Origin: CP2-2F sp034432555
GTDB taxonomy: Bacteria > Chloroflexota > Anaerolineae > Aggregatilineales > UBA2796
Length of the DNA stretch: 64,000 bases
Direction of reading: 5' to 3'
NCBI GenBank assembly: GCA_034432555.1
Contig: DAOUBW010000013.1
Span: 248,001-312,000, forward strand
Under the pieces are notes generated by a model. The model searched no databases, was not told where the DNA came from, and saw nothing but the letters and a program-made list of their open reading frames with translations. This document shows, piece by piece, positions 1 through 8,747 of this stretch. Numbering within the stretch: position 1 is the first letter of the stretch; each line of letters starts with the position of its first letter. The translations under genes and the position numbers were made by a program.

Positions 1-1341
1 GACGAAACCCGCCAAGCCGGGCAAGCCCAAACTTGCCATGCTGGTGAAGATCAGCAAGCCGCCATAGACCGGCGCAAGGGCGAACAAACCGCCGAACTCG
101 CGCAGATCGCGGGTGTGCGCCTTGTGATAGAGCGCGCCGACCAACAAGAACATACCAGCAGAACTAAGCCCATGTGTGAACATTTGCAGCACCGCGCCGT
201 TGGTTGCCATCGTCACAGAGCGCTGCACAATCTCGCTGTTTTCAAGCGTCGCGCCGCTCAGCAGCGAATTATAGACCGCTGCGAAAGCTGCGATGCCAAG
301 CACCACAAAGCCCATGTGGTTTACCGAGCTGTAAGCGACCAAGCGCTTAAAGTCGTTCATGCCCCAGGCTGCCAACGCGCCAAAGATCACACCGCCGACG
401 GCAAGTGCCGCCAAGAACGGCGCAAACGCTTGCGCTTCAGCAGGGAACAACGGCACCACCAAGCGCAAGAAGCCATAAGCACCCAGCTTCAGCAGAATGC
501 CTGCCAGCAGCATAGAGCCTGCGGTTGGCGCTTCGGTGTGGGCATCGGGCAGCCACGTATGAAAGGGAAAAATCGGCACTTTGATAGCGAATGCCACAAA
601 GAACGCCGCAAAAACCAAGCCCTTCACCAAGCCGAGATCAGCGCTGAACGGGAAGTCGAGCGGCTGTCCGACGGCGTTCAAGCCGCGTGGGAAGGTTGCC
701 AGCAAGGTTGGAATGTCCATTGTGCCGGCAAGGATGCCGATCAACTGGATGGAGAGCAGCAGCCCCAGCGAGCCTGCCATCGTATACAAGAAGAACTTGA
801 ACGAGGCATACTGCCGATCTTTGCCGCCCCAGTAGTTGATCAGGAAGTACATCGGCACCAAGCCGATCTCCCAGAAGATGAAGAACGTGATCAAGTCCAG
901 CGAGACGAACAAGCCTAGCACGCCCATCTCTAGGAACAGGAACAGCGCCATATGCTCATGCACGCGATCCGTGACCTCAAAGCTGATCAGGATTGCCAGC
1001 GGCGTTAGGATTGCCGCCAACAAGATCATCGCTACGCTCAGTCCATCCACGCCAACATGCCACTTAGAGTTAAGCAGCGGGAAGAAATCCGCCACATGCT
1101 CACAGACGAAGGTGAAGGGTGCATTGGCTGCTGCGGCGCGCATCTCCTGTGGCAGGTTGCCTTCAGGGCAAGTGCCATTGGAATATGCCGCAAAGAGCGC
1201 GACTGCCATGCCCAGCACCACAATGCTAAAGGCAAGCGCCACCGCCCGCGCCAAATTCTTTTGGCGGCGCGGCAGCACAATCACCACACCTGCACCAATC
1301 ATCGGCAGGAAGGTGAGCAGAGTCAGAAAGTCAAGCGTCAT
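1..1341 (-). CDS. nuoM: NADH-quinone oxidoreductase subunit M (NuoM), 3' end outside window
   Basis: This is a proton-pumping antiporter-like subunit of respiratory complex I in the cytoplasmic membrane. Translating the minus strand from the ATG at 1341 gives 447 codons with no stop before base 1, so the C-terminus lies outside the window. Visible family signatures are FFIFWEIGLVPMYFLI (the TM5 region with the conserved Glu) and FAIKVPIFPFHTWLPDAHTEAP-type residues around the conserved TM7 Lys, followed by LKLGAYGFLRL and YSSVNHMGFV. The start is supported by AGGAG about 8 bases upstream (plus-strand bases just above 1345). It follows nuoL by 11 bases in the same direction, so it is co-transcribed. 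Assignment to NuoM rather than NuoL or NuoN rests on the WEIGLVPMY and HTWLPDAHTEAP motifs. Confidence 0.95.
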   Translation of the reverse strand, partial: MTLDFLTLLTFLPMIGAGVVIVLPRRQKNLARAVALAFSIVVLGMAVALFAAYSNGTCPEGNLPQEMRAAAANAPFTFVCEHVADFFPLLNSKWHVGVDGLSVAMILLAAILTPLAILISFEVTDRVHEHMALFLFLEMGVLGLFVSLDLITFFIFWEIGLVPMYFLINYWGGKDRQYASFKFFLYTMAGSLGLLLSIQLIGILAGTMDIPTLLATFPRGLNAVGQPLDFPFSADLGLVKGLVFAAFFVAFAIKVPIFPFHTWLPDAHTEAPTAGSMLLAGILLKLGAYGFLRLVVPLFPAEAQAFAPFLAALAVGGVIFGALAAWGMNDFKRLVAYSSVNHMGFVVLGIAAFAAVYNSLLSGATLENSEIVQRSVTMATNGAVLQMFTHGLSSAGMFLLVGALYHKAHTRDLREFGGLFALAPVYGGLLIFTSMASLGLPGLAGFV

Positions 1342-1352
1342 AGAATGAACTC

Positions 1353-3809
1353 CTAGTCACCGCTGCCAGTGGCTTGTTTGCCACCTGTGCCAAAGAACAA
1401 GACCAGTAGAACGGCAATGCCACCTTGCACAGCCAGCGCAGGTACGACGGCGCTCGGCGCAACTGCCAAGAGGATTAGGTTAGCGCCAACCACCAGTGCC
1501 GCAACCAACGTAAAGAGCAGGTACTGCTGCACACGCCCCGTCTGCACCGGGCGCAAGCCGCGTGCGGCGTCGCCGATTGCCTCTGGAATGCCATCACCCA
1601 CACCGTCAATTACCACGCGGTTGAATTCCTTGACCACGTCGCCGATGTAGCCGGCAATGGTTGCAAAGAAGTGCAGGATGCTATCAATGATGCCGCGATC
1701 TACCACACGGCTGTAGCTTTCGGCGATGCGCTGCATCGGCTTGATGAAAGTGCGCTCGTAGAACTCGTCAATGTAGTACTTATTCACCAACAGGCGGTAA
1801 GCATCTGCACCGACGATTCCCTCAATCGGATCCGGCTGCCCAAGCGCGTATTCGCGCCGCGCATAGAGCGTATAGCCCGCATAAACACCCACACCGAAAA
1901 TCGTGAACGAGAGCAGCACCGGCAAGATGTTGAAATCTGGCAACGGCGGTGCTTCCAAAAGCGCATTCTTGATGTAGAGGATTAACGGCTTCTCAATGCC
2001 TAGCCCGTTCAGCAACGGACCGATAATCGGGAAGGATGGATTGACGCCCACAAAGCCTGCAAAGATGGCAAAGAACGCCAACACGATCAGTGGGATGGTC
2101 ATGGCGGCGGAATTGAACGCCTCATTGCGCCCTTCGCCACGTGACGGATTGTAGTGTTGCGCGTAAAGCGCCGCTTCCGTGCGCGGCTTGCCAAAGAAGG
2201 TTAGCCAGATTTGGCGGAAGGTATAGAGCGTCGTGAGAACAGCCGCCAACGAAAGCAGCACCAAGACCAGCAAGCCCACAGGATTCTTGCCCATAATGTG
2301 CCAGGCTTCCAGCAGGATTTCATCTTTTGACCAGAAGCCTGCCGTAAAGAGCGGTGCGCCTGCCAACGCCAAGCCACCAATGATGAATGTGACGCCGGTC
2401 ACTGGCATGGTGCGGATCAAGCCGCCCATATTCCGCATATCTTGCGGATCGAACACCTCGCCATGCGCTTCGCCGTGTGGCTCATGCCCGTGTTCGGCAT
2501 GATCATCATGTCCATGCGCTTCGTGCGCATGTGCGTCGTGCGCCTCGTGCGTTGCTTCGTGTCCGTGTTCGCCGTGATGACCGTGCGCCACGTGATGTCC
2601 GTGTTCCATACCGTGAATGACCGACCCACTGCCCAGGAACAACAACGCCTTAAAGAAAGCGTGGGTGATCAGGTGGAAAAAGGCAGGCGCAAAGCCACCA
2701 ATGCCCAGCACTGCCACCATGAAACCAAGCTGGCTGATGGTGGAGTAGGCAAGCACCTTTTTGATGTCGTTCTGGGCAACGGCAATCGTCGCGGCAAAGA
2801 TCGCCGTGATGGAGCCGATGACTGCCATAAACAACATCGGTGAGCTGAGCAAGCCTTCCTCAATATTCGCACCGGCGGAAAGCACCGGGAACATGCGGAT
2901 AATCAGGTACACACCAGCGGAGACCATCGCTGCTGCATGGATCATCGCACTGACGGGCGTCGGACCTTTCATCGCGTCGGGCAGCCAGATGTGCAGCGGG
3001 AACTGCGCCGATTTGCCAACCGTGCCGATCACAATGCAAATGCCGATCAAGCCGGCGGCGCTCAAGCCCAAAAAGCCGCCCAGTGCGGGCGTTGTGGCAA
3101 GCCCTTCAAGGGTTGCTTCATTGAAGAAAATCTCGCGGAAGTTCAGCGTGCCAGTGCTTGCCCACAGATAGGCGATGCCGATCAGCATGATCACGTCGGC
3201 AACGCGTGTGGTCATGAACGCCTTCATAGCTGCCTGATAGGGCGCTACGCCATCAATTTCTTCGTTCGGCGCACGGTCGTACCAGAAGCCGATGAGCAGG
3301 TAGGAACACAAGCCCATCACTTCCCAGCCCACAAAGAGCAGCAGCAGGTTATCTGCCACCACAAGGGTGAGCATCGCGCCGGCGAACAGGCTAAGGTAAG
3401 CAAAAAAGCGCGCCTGGCGCTTGGCATTTGCCATATAGCCTAAAGTGTAGATGAAGATCATCATCATGACCAGCGGCACCATAAAGAGCATGACCGCCGT
3501 CAGCGGATCAACGGCAACGCCCATATTCAGCGCACCGCTACCCGATCCATTCGCAAGCCAGCTAGTGCCGCCGAATATGTCGGTCAGGCTGCTGCCGAAA
3601 ATGCCGCGTGAGTATTTGCCCAAATCGCTAACGGCGAAGGCACGCAGCACTAGCGAAAAGCTGAGCAGCCACGTCAGTGCCATTGCGCCGAGCGCGATGA
3701 TTTGTGTTGCCACACGGCTGCGCCCTGCCACCAAGATGATCAACGCGAAGGCGATGAACGGTGGAATCGGGATCAGCCATGGCAGAAAATTTGCATTTAG
3801 CCAGTCCAT
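1353..3809 (-). CDS. nuoL: NADH-quinone oxidoreductase subunit L (NuoL) with histidine-rich insertion
   Basis: Distal antiporter-like subunit of complex I. The 818 residues are longer than the usual 610-670. The core is clear: FVGWEVMGLCSYLLIGFWY, then GKSAQFPLHIWLPDAMKGPTPVSA and STISQLGFM. After the HAFFKALLFLGSGSVIH helix there is an insertion at about residues 399-453 carrying about 20 histidines mixed with Gly, Glu, Ala and Asp, and reading resumes with DMRNMGGL. The C-terminal lateral-helix region is present (YYIDEFYERTFIKP and following), ending in two more hydrophobic segments. AAGGAA lies upstream of the ATG at 3809. It sits 21 bases after the ABM-domain gene and 11 before nuoM. The His-rich loop should face a membrane surface because it lies between transmembrane helices; metal binding or proton buffering there is inference. 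Confidence 0.95.
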   Translation of the reverse strand: MDWLNANFLPWLIPIPPFIAFALIILVAGRSRVATQIIALGAMALTWLLSFSLVLRAFAVSDLGKYSRGIFGSSLTDIFGGTSWLANGSGSGALNMGVAVDPLTAVMLFMVPLVMMMIFIYTLGYMANAKRQARFFAYLSLFAGAMLTLVVADNLLLLFVGWEVMGLCSYLLIGFWYDRAPNEEIDGVAPYQAAMKAFMTTRVADVIMLIGIAYLWASTGTLNFREIFFNEATLEGLATTPALGGFLGLSAAGLIGICIVIGTVGKSAQFPLHIWLPDAMKGPTPVSAMIHAAAMVSAGVYLIIRMFPVLSAGANIEEGLLSSPMLFMAVIGSITAIFAATIAVAQNDIKKVLAYSTISQLGFMVAVLGIGGFAPAFFHLITHAFFKALLFLGSGSVIHGMEHGHHVAHGHHGEHGHEATHEAHDAHAHEAHGHDDHAEHGHEPHGEAHGEVFDPQDMRNMGGLIRTMPVTGVTFIIGGLALAGAPLFTAGFWSKDEILLEAWHIMGKNPVGLLVLVLLSLAAVLTTLYTFRQIWLTFFGKPRTEAALYAQHYNPSRGEGRNEAFNSAAMTIPLIVLAFFAIFAGFVGVNPSFPIIGPLLNGLGIEKPLILYIKNALLEAPPLPDFNILPVLLSFTIFGVGVYAGYTLYARREYALGQPDPIEGIVGADAYRLLVNKYYIDEFYERTFIKPMQRIAESYSRVVDRGIIDSILHFFATIAGYIGDVVKEFNRVVIDGVGDGIPEAIGDAARGLRPVQTGRVQQYLLFTLVAALVVGANLILLAVAPSAVVPALAVQGGIAVLLVLFFGTGGKQATGSGD

Positions 3810-3830
3810 AAGCCCATGTATTCCTTAAAG

Positions 3831-4124
3831 TTAGGCTTGCGCCTTCAGCTCATACATATGACGTGCGACGCCACTTGCCAACAGGTGCTGAATCTTGCCA
3901 ACTTGCGCCTGATAGAAGCCGCTGGCATCCCCGGCAACCATTGCCGCCTGGCTTTCCCACACCGTCAGAACCATCACCTGCTCGGCATTGGCATCTACCA
4001 GCAGATAGCTGCGTTGATGACCGGGCTGCTGCTGGTTGGTCGGGATAACCACCTCATGAAAGAGTTTCACCAACTCATCGAGTGCGCCGGGTTGATATTG
4101 AAAGGTTGAGACTCTGGCGAACAT
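3831..4124 (-). CDS. small ABM-domain-like (dimeric alpha-beta barrel) protein inside the nuo operon
   Basis: A 97-residue soluble protein resembling the antibiotic-biosynthesis-monooxygenase (ABM) superfamily: it begins FARVSTFQYQPGALDELVKLF, has a central VMVLTVWESQAAM strand-helix typical of ABM folds, and ends in a hydrophobic helix region. ABM-fold proteins include quinol monooxygenases, heme-degrading enzymes and many of unknown function. No specific catalytic residues can be assigned here. AAGGGG about 6 bases upstream supports the ATG at 4124. It lies between nuoK (25-base gap) and nuoL (21-base gap), so it is made with the complex I membrane subunits. A role connected to quinones or to complex I assembly is only inference from position. 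It could also be a passenger gene. Confidence 0.7.
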   Translation of the reverse strand: MFARVSTFQYQPGALDELVKLFHEVVIPTNQQQPGHQRSYLLVDANAEQVMVLTVWESQAAMVAGDASGFYQAQVGKIQHLLASGVARHMYELKAQA

Positions 4125-4149
4125 TTTTAGCCCCTTATCGTTGTAGATT

Positions 4150-4488
4150 TTAATAGCGCAGCGCGTCTACATCTTCCGCGATCACCGTGCGGCGGTTGCG
4201 GTAGACGGAAATGACCAACGCCAGACCGACGGCAACTTCAGCGGCTGCCACCACAAAAACGAACGCTGCAAAGCTCTGTCCTGCCATGCCGACCTGTAAG
4301 CCCTCGGCAGTGGCTGCCGTGCCGGGCGTTAGGTAGCGCCAAAAGGCAACAAGGTTAATGTTCACAGCGTTGAGCATCAGTTCGATGCCCATCAGGATGG
4401 CAACCGCGTTGCGGCGCGCCAAAACAGCATACATGCCGATGCAAAAAAGCAGCGCGGCAACGATTAGAAAGGCAGTCAACGGTAGCAT
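4150..4488 (-). CDS. nuoK: NADH-quinone oxidoreductase subunit K (NuoK)
   Basis: Small three-helix membrane subunit of complex I (112 residues; family about 100) that lines the proton path next to NuoJ and NuoA. The diagnostic segment is GMYAVLARRNAVAILMGIELMLNAVNINLVAF, in which the helix-2 Glu of the family is visible within MGIELMLNA. A third helix contains the second conserved Glu (VVAAAEVAVGLALVI). AGGAG lies about 11 bases upstream of the ATG at 4488. It is 15 bases after nuoJ and 25 before the ABM-domain gene on the same strand. A slightly extended loop between helices 2 and 3 (RYLTPGTAATAEGLQ) accounts for the extra length. Confidence 0.95.
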   Translation of the reverse strand: MLPLTAFLIVAALLFCIGMYAVLARRNAVAILMGIELMLNAVNINLVAFWRYLTPGTAATAEGLQVGMAGQSFAAFVFVVAAAEVAVGLALVISVYRNRRTVIAEDVDALRY

Positions 4489-4503
4489 AGTTTGCAGCGC
4501 TCC

Positions 4504-5031
4504 TTACTCATCTTCACGGGCAATCACAATTGCACCGACCATTGCCGCTTCCAATAGCACCGACGCCACAATGAACGGCAGCACATACTGGTTTAGGTCA
4601 ACCAGCGCCACGCCTAAATCGCGCAGGCTGTCGCCCGTAATATCGCTAAGCGGTTGGCTTGCCAGCAGTGGCGTGCTACCAGAGCTTGCCAGCACCAAGC
4701 CAAGCGCGATCACGCCGAAGGTGATCAGCGCGCCGATCAGCCCGTAAAGCCACTGGCTGTTGACTGCCTCGCGCAGCCCCATCAGCCGCCGCGTAAGCAT
4801 GATCGCAAAGATGATCAAGATCACGATGGCGCCAATGTAGACCAGCACTTGAATGGCGGCAAGAAACGGCGCTGCCAGCAACACAAAGAAGCCCGCCACG
4901 CCAAACAAGCTGATGATCAGCCACAAGGCGGAATGAAACAGGTTACGGCTGGAGACCGTGCCAATGCCGCCGCCGATAATGAACACCGTGAACAAACCGA
5001 AGATTGCCCACTGCCCGAACTCAGGTTGCAT
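4504..5031 (-). CDS. nuoJ: NADH-quinone oxidoreductase subunit J (NuoJ)
   Basis: Membrane subunit of complex I of 175 residues, normal for the family. The conserved third helix is seen as LVYIGAIVILIIFAIML, which in structures of complex I carries the pi-bulge involved in coupling. Five hydrophobic segments are visible, the last near VLPFIVASVLLEAAMVGAIVI. GGGAG about 9 bases upstream supports the ATG at 5031. In the usual gene order nuoI sits between nuoH and nuoJ; here nuoH ends at 5065, only 33 bases upstream of this start, so nuoI is not present at this place. Confidence 0.95.
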   Translation of the reverse strand: MQPEFGQWAIFGLFTVFIIGGGIGTVSSRNLFHSALWLIISLFGVAGFFVLLAAPFLAAIQVLVYIGAIVILIIFAIMLTRRLMGLREAVNSQWLYGLIGALITFGVIALGLVLASSGSTPLLASQPLSDITGDSLRDLGVALVDLNQYVLPFIVASVLLEAAMVGAIVIAREDE

Positions 5032-5064
5032 AAGTGTATTCTCCCAGTGTGGGTTGCTGTGCCA

Positions 5065-6312
<1,248 letters not shown>

Positions 6313-6326
6313 GTTTCGCTACCCTC

Positions 6327-6686
6327 TTAGAGCCACTCTAGCGCGCCTTTGCGCCACGCATAAATCAGCGCAATGCCCAAAATGCCCACAAAGCCCGCCA
6401 TCATCACCAACGCAAACAGCCCAAGCTGGTTATAGGCAACTGCCCAGGGGAACAAAAAGAGCATTTCAATATCGAAGATGAGAAAGACGAGGGCATACAA
6501 GTAGTATTGCACCTTAAACTGCACCCATGCATCGCCGACGGTCTCTACACCGCATTCGTATGCCTCTTGCTTCATCTTGCTAGGGCGCTTGGGATTCAGC
6601 AGTTGCGCCAAGAAGATCGGCACAGCAGGCAGAATCAGCGCGACAATGAGAAATATCCCGATGAACAACCATTCATTCGGCTGCAT
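6327..6686 (-). CDS. nuoA: NADH-quinone oxidoreductase subunit A (NuoA)
   Basis: Three-helix membrane subunit of complex I. The key family motif KQEAYECGVE is present (the Cys-containing loop next to the quinone cavity), followed by FKVQYYLYALVFLIFDIEMLFLFPWA, the standard second-helix signature. An upstream in-frame ATG at 6710 would add eight residues, but AAGGAG at a spacing of about 7 bases marks the ATG at 6686 as the real start, giving 119 residues, normal for NuoA. It is the first gene of the membrane-arm operon A-H-J-K-(ABM)-L-M. The transcript would start in the 415-base gap upstream, which holds a minus-strand TACAAT at 6795-6800. Confidence 0.95.
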   Translation of the reverse strand: MQPNEWLFIGIFLIVALILPAVPIFLAQLLNPKRPSKMKQEAYECGVETVGDAWVQFKVQYYLYALVFLIFDIEMLFLFPWAVAYNQLGLFALVMMAGFVGILGIALIYAWRKGALEWL

Positions 6687-6794
6687 AAACGACTCCTTGC
6701 TAAGGCGCATCAGGCGCTATCGGCGGCGTCCGTGCGCTTGCTTCTCGTAAATCTAACCCTCTGCTGCATGTATAACTTGTGACAAACTTCGCAT

Positions 6795-6800
6795 ATTGTA
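6795..6800 (-). promoter_or_regulatory. possible -10 element of the nuoA operon
   Basis: The minus strand reads TACAAT, the same -10 hexamer used at better-supported promoters in this window. The hexamer 17 bases upstream is TTTCGC, a poor -35, so this is a weak call. It would give a leader of about 100 bases before nuoA. Confidence 0.3.
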
Positions 6801-7016
6801 GCACTTCCTCAGCCAATGCGAAAATTTGGCGCACACTGCCGACAAGGCGCGCCACAATCGTTTCTCAACCGCAGACCAACGCCACTTACTATACCAATAC
6901 AGAGGGTTCCCAAGCGAGGCACTTCACCATAATGCTTGGCATTTTAGCACAGTGCGCCGCATTCGGAAAATGGTAGGCGTCCCAGCCAAAGTTTCGTCGG
7001 CAAGGTCTGCCAAACG

Positions 7017-7045
7017 TTGCCACAACCTGCTGAATACGCTACAAT
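7017..7045 (+). promoter_or_regulatory. sigma70-type promoter for ccmE
   Basis: TTGCCA at 7017-7022 and TACAAT at 7040-7045 are separated by exactly 17 bases. Transcription would begin near 7052, about 50 bases before the ccmE start. The pattern matches housekeeping promoters elsewhere in this window. Confidence 0.65.
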
Positions 7046-7101
7046 CTGTGCATTGCATCACAAAGCAAGTTCCCGTGGCTTAACACGGCAAAAGGTGTGG
7101 A

Positions 7102-7644
7102 ATGGTTCAACCCTTAAGTTGGGAAAAGGCGCAGGCAGCCGAACAACTGCGGCGCGGCACTTCGGTGCGCGCCAAGTTTGCCACCGTTGGCGCAGTGATC
7201 ATTGGCGTGATGGCGGTCATGCTGCTTGGCGCAACCATGACCAGCGGGCGCTTTTTTATCAGCGTCAACGATGTGATCAGCCGCCCTGAACTGGTCGGGA
7301 AAAGCGTCCGTATGACGGGCGCCGTGATCGGCAGCACCATTCACTTTGATGCTGAAACGCAGACGATCAGCTTCACAGTGGCGCATGTAACGGATAAATT
7401 CAGTGAGTTGGAGCAGTTAGGCGGCTTAGCGCGTGCGCTCCATCTGGCGGTCCACGATCCGAACGCCAACCGTGTGCAGATTGTGGTACGCAATCAGGCA
7501 ATGCCCGACTTGCTCCAAGATGAGGCGCAAGCAATCATGACGGGCAAACTGGGCAGCGATGGCATTTTCTACGCCGACGAACTGCAACTGAAATGCCCAT
7601 CGAAGTATGAGAGCGCCGTGCCTGATCAAGCCGTTCAAGAGTAA
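7102..7644 (+). CDS. ccmE: cytochrome c maturation heme chaperone CcmE, Cys-type (CxxxY)
   Basis: CcmE carries heme covalently in the system I cytochrome c maturation pathway, anchored in the membrane with its beta-barrel outside. The 180 residues show a short cytoplasmic N-terminus, one transmembrane helix (about residues 26-46, TVGAVIIGVMAVMLLGATM), then the OB-fold: VRMTGAVIGSTIHFD, QIVVRNQAMPDLLQDEAQAIMTGKL and DGIFYADELQLKCPSKYE. The C-terminal heme site is CPSKY, so the usual HxxxY is replaced by CxxxY. That is a known variant in archaea and some anaerobic bacteria, where Cys binds heme and the CcmH/I partners often differ. Three bases separate it from the next gene, so the two are co-transcribed. 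No other ccm gene is seen in the window. Confidence 0.9.
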   Translation: MVQPLSWEKAQAAEQLRRGTSVRAKFATVGAVIIGVMAVMLLGATMTSGRFFISVNDVISRPELVGKSVRMTGAVIGSTIHFDAETQTISFTVAHVTDKFSELEQLGGLARALHLAVHDPNANRVQIVVRNQAMPDLLQDEAQAIMTGKLGSDGIFYADELQLKCPSKYESAVPDQAVQE

Positions 7645-7647
7645 CCC

Positions 7648-8742
7648 ATGCCGCGGCGTGCGCTGATTGCCTTTCTCATGGTGGTCGTGCTATGGCTGAG
7701 TTTGCCTAGCGCAGTTTTTCTGCCGCTGCACGCCGCACAGCCAACTGGCACGCCGCCCTTCAGCCGCATCAGCATTCGTGGGCGTATCATCGCCGCCACC
7801 GATGGCTTGCAACTGCCCATCGGCGCGCCGATTACGTTGCACGTGCTGCGCGCCACAACGCCCGATGCTTCACCAACCCTCATTCAACAAATTCAGGTGC
7901 CATTAGCAGCCGATGGCGCGTTCAGCTTTGAAACCCTCGCCTTTCAGCCTGGTGATCTGGTCTTTGCCAGCCTGCGCTACGAAGGCGCACAGCAGGCAAG
8001 CGTCATCGTCAAACTGGCTGAGCCGCTGCGCGATTTTGAACTGCCGATCACGCTCTATGGGCGCACGGCAGACTCGGCACAGGTGCAGCTTATGCGCGCA
8101 CAGCATACCTTTGAATTCCCAACGGAAAACGTGGCGCAAGTGCTGTCAGTGTATGTGTTCCGCGTGGTGGGCGATAAATTCTTTGCCACAGATGCCCTTG
8201 CGCCCAACGGCAAGCCGATCTCGGTGCGTTTGCCACTGCCAATTGGTGCGGGTGCCATCGCCTTTGATATGACAATGGATGACGCGCTGCACATTGGCGG
8301 CACAGACATCGCGCCTGAGGTGCAAGATACACGCCCGATCTTTCCCGCCCAAACCTACGAGGTGATCTTCAGCTACCAACTGCCGTTCAGCAGTGGCGCA
8401 ACCATTGATCAGGATTATCTCTATCAGACCCAGCAACTCGAAATTCGGGTAGCGCAAGGCAGCAATGCCACGCTTTCCAGCGAAACGCACGCTTTTCGCC
8501 AAAGCACAGAGACTGTCCAAGGGCGCGCCTACCTGAGCTACACGCTCCAAAAACCACTCAACGCTGCCGAGCGCCTGATCTTTACGCTGAGCCGTCCGCT
8601 GCCAACGCCCGCGCCTGTGCAGCGCGCCACACCACCAGAAGATACCAGTTGGTTTGCCGTCTTGGTGATGGCAATCACCATCATCGGCATCTTAGGTGGC
8701 GCGGTTTCGCTGCTGCGGAATGTTTTCAGGCAGCGCCGCTAA
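7648..8742 (+). CDS. exported protein with C-terminal membrane anchor, unknown function
   Basis: A 364-residue protein that I do not recognise. The N-terminus is a signal peptide (RRALIAFLMVVVLWLSLPSAVF, with cleavage plausible after LHAAQ). It is followed by beta-rich sequence starting ISIRGRIIAATDGLQLPIGAPITLHVL, which resembles carboxypeptidase-regulatory-like or transthyretin-like folds. A single transmembrane helix near the end (FAVLVMAITIIGILGGAVSLL) with an RQRR stop-transfer tail anchors it. The bulk would be extracytoplasmic. It starts three bases after ccmE, so a role in cytochrome c assembly or in the cell envelope is possible, but this is inference only. It ends five bases before the convergent dnaE stop. 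Confidence 0.75.
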   Translation: MPRRALIAFLMVVVLWLSLPSAVFLPLHAAQPTGTPPFSRISIRGRIIAATDGLQLPIGAPITLHVLRATTPDASPTLIQQIQVPLAADGAFSFETLAFQPGDLVFASLRYEGAQQASVIVKLAEPLRDFELPITLYGRTADSAQVQLMRAQHTFEFPTENVAQVLSVYVFRVVGDKFFATDALAPNGKPISVRLPLPIGAGAIAFDMTMDDALHIGGTDIAPEVQDTRPIFPAQTYEVIFSYQLPFSSGATIDQDYLYQTQQLEIRVAQGSNATLSSETHAFRQSTETVQGRAYLSYTLQKPLNAAERLIFTLSRPLPTPAPVQRATPPEDTSWFAVLVMAITIIGILGGAVSLLRNVFRQRR

Positions 8743-8747
8743 ATCGC

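Larger units (their letters stand above)
6687..7101. other. intergenic region between divergent nuoA operon and ccmE
   Basis: 415 bases without a gene, between divergent starts. It contains the well-formed plus-strand promoter for ccmE (7017-7045) and a possible minus-strand -10 TACAAT (6795-6800) for the nuo operon, without a convincing -35. Short inverted matches (CCAAGC at 6910-6915 and GCTTGG at 6934-6939) could form a weak hairpin. I see no tRNA, small ORF or known riboswitch. Confidence 0.6.

Noticed and set aside
115..918. Long plus-strand ORF of 267 residues
   Set aside because: It lies antisense to nuoM; its composition is rich in His, Gln and Arg, as expected for a shadow of a membrane-protein gene.
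2450..2615. Frameshift or sequencing artefact in NuoL
   Set aside because: The His-rich stretch stays in frame and conserved NuoL motifs continue on both sides.
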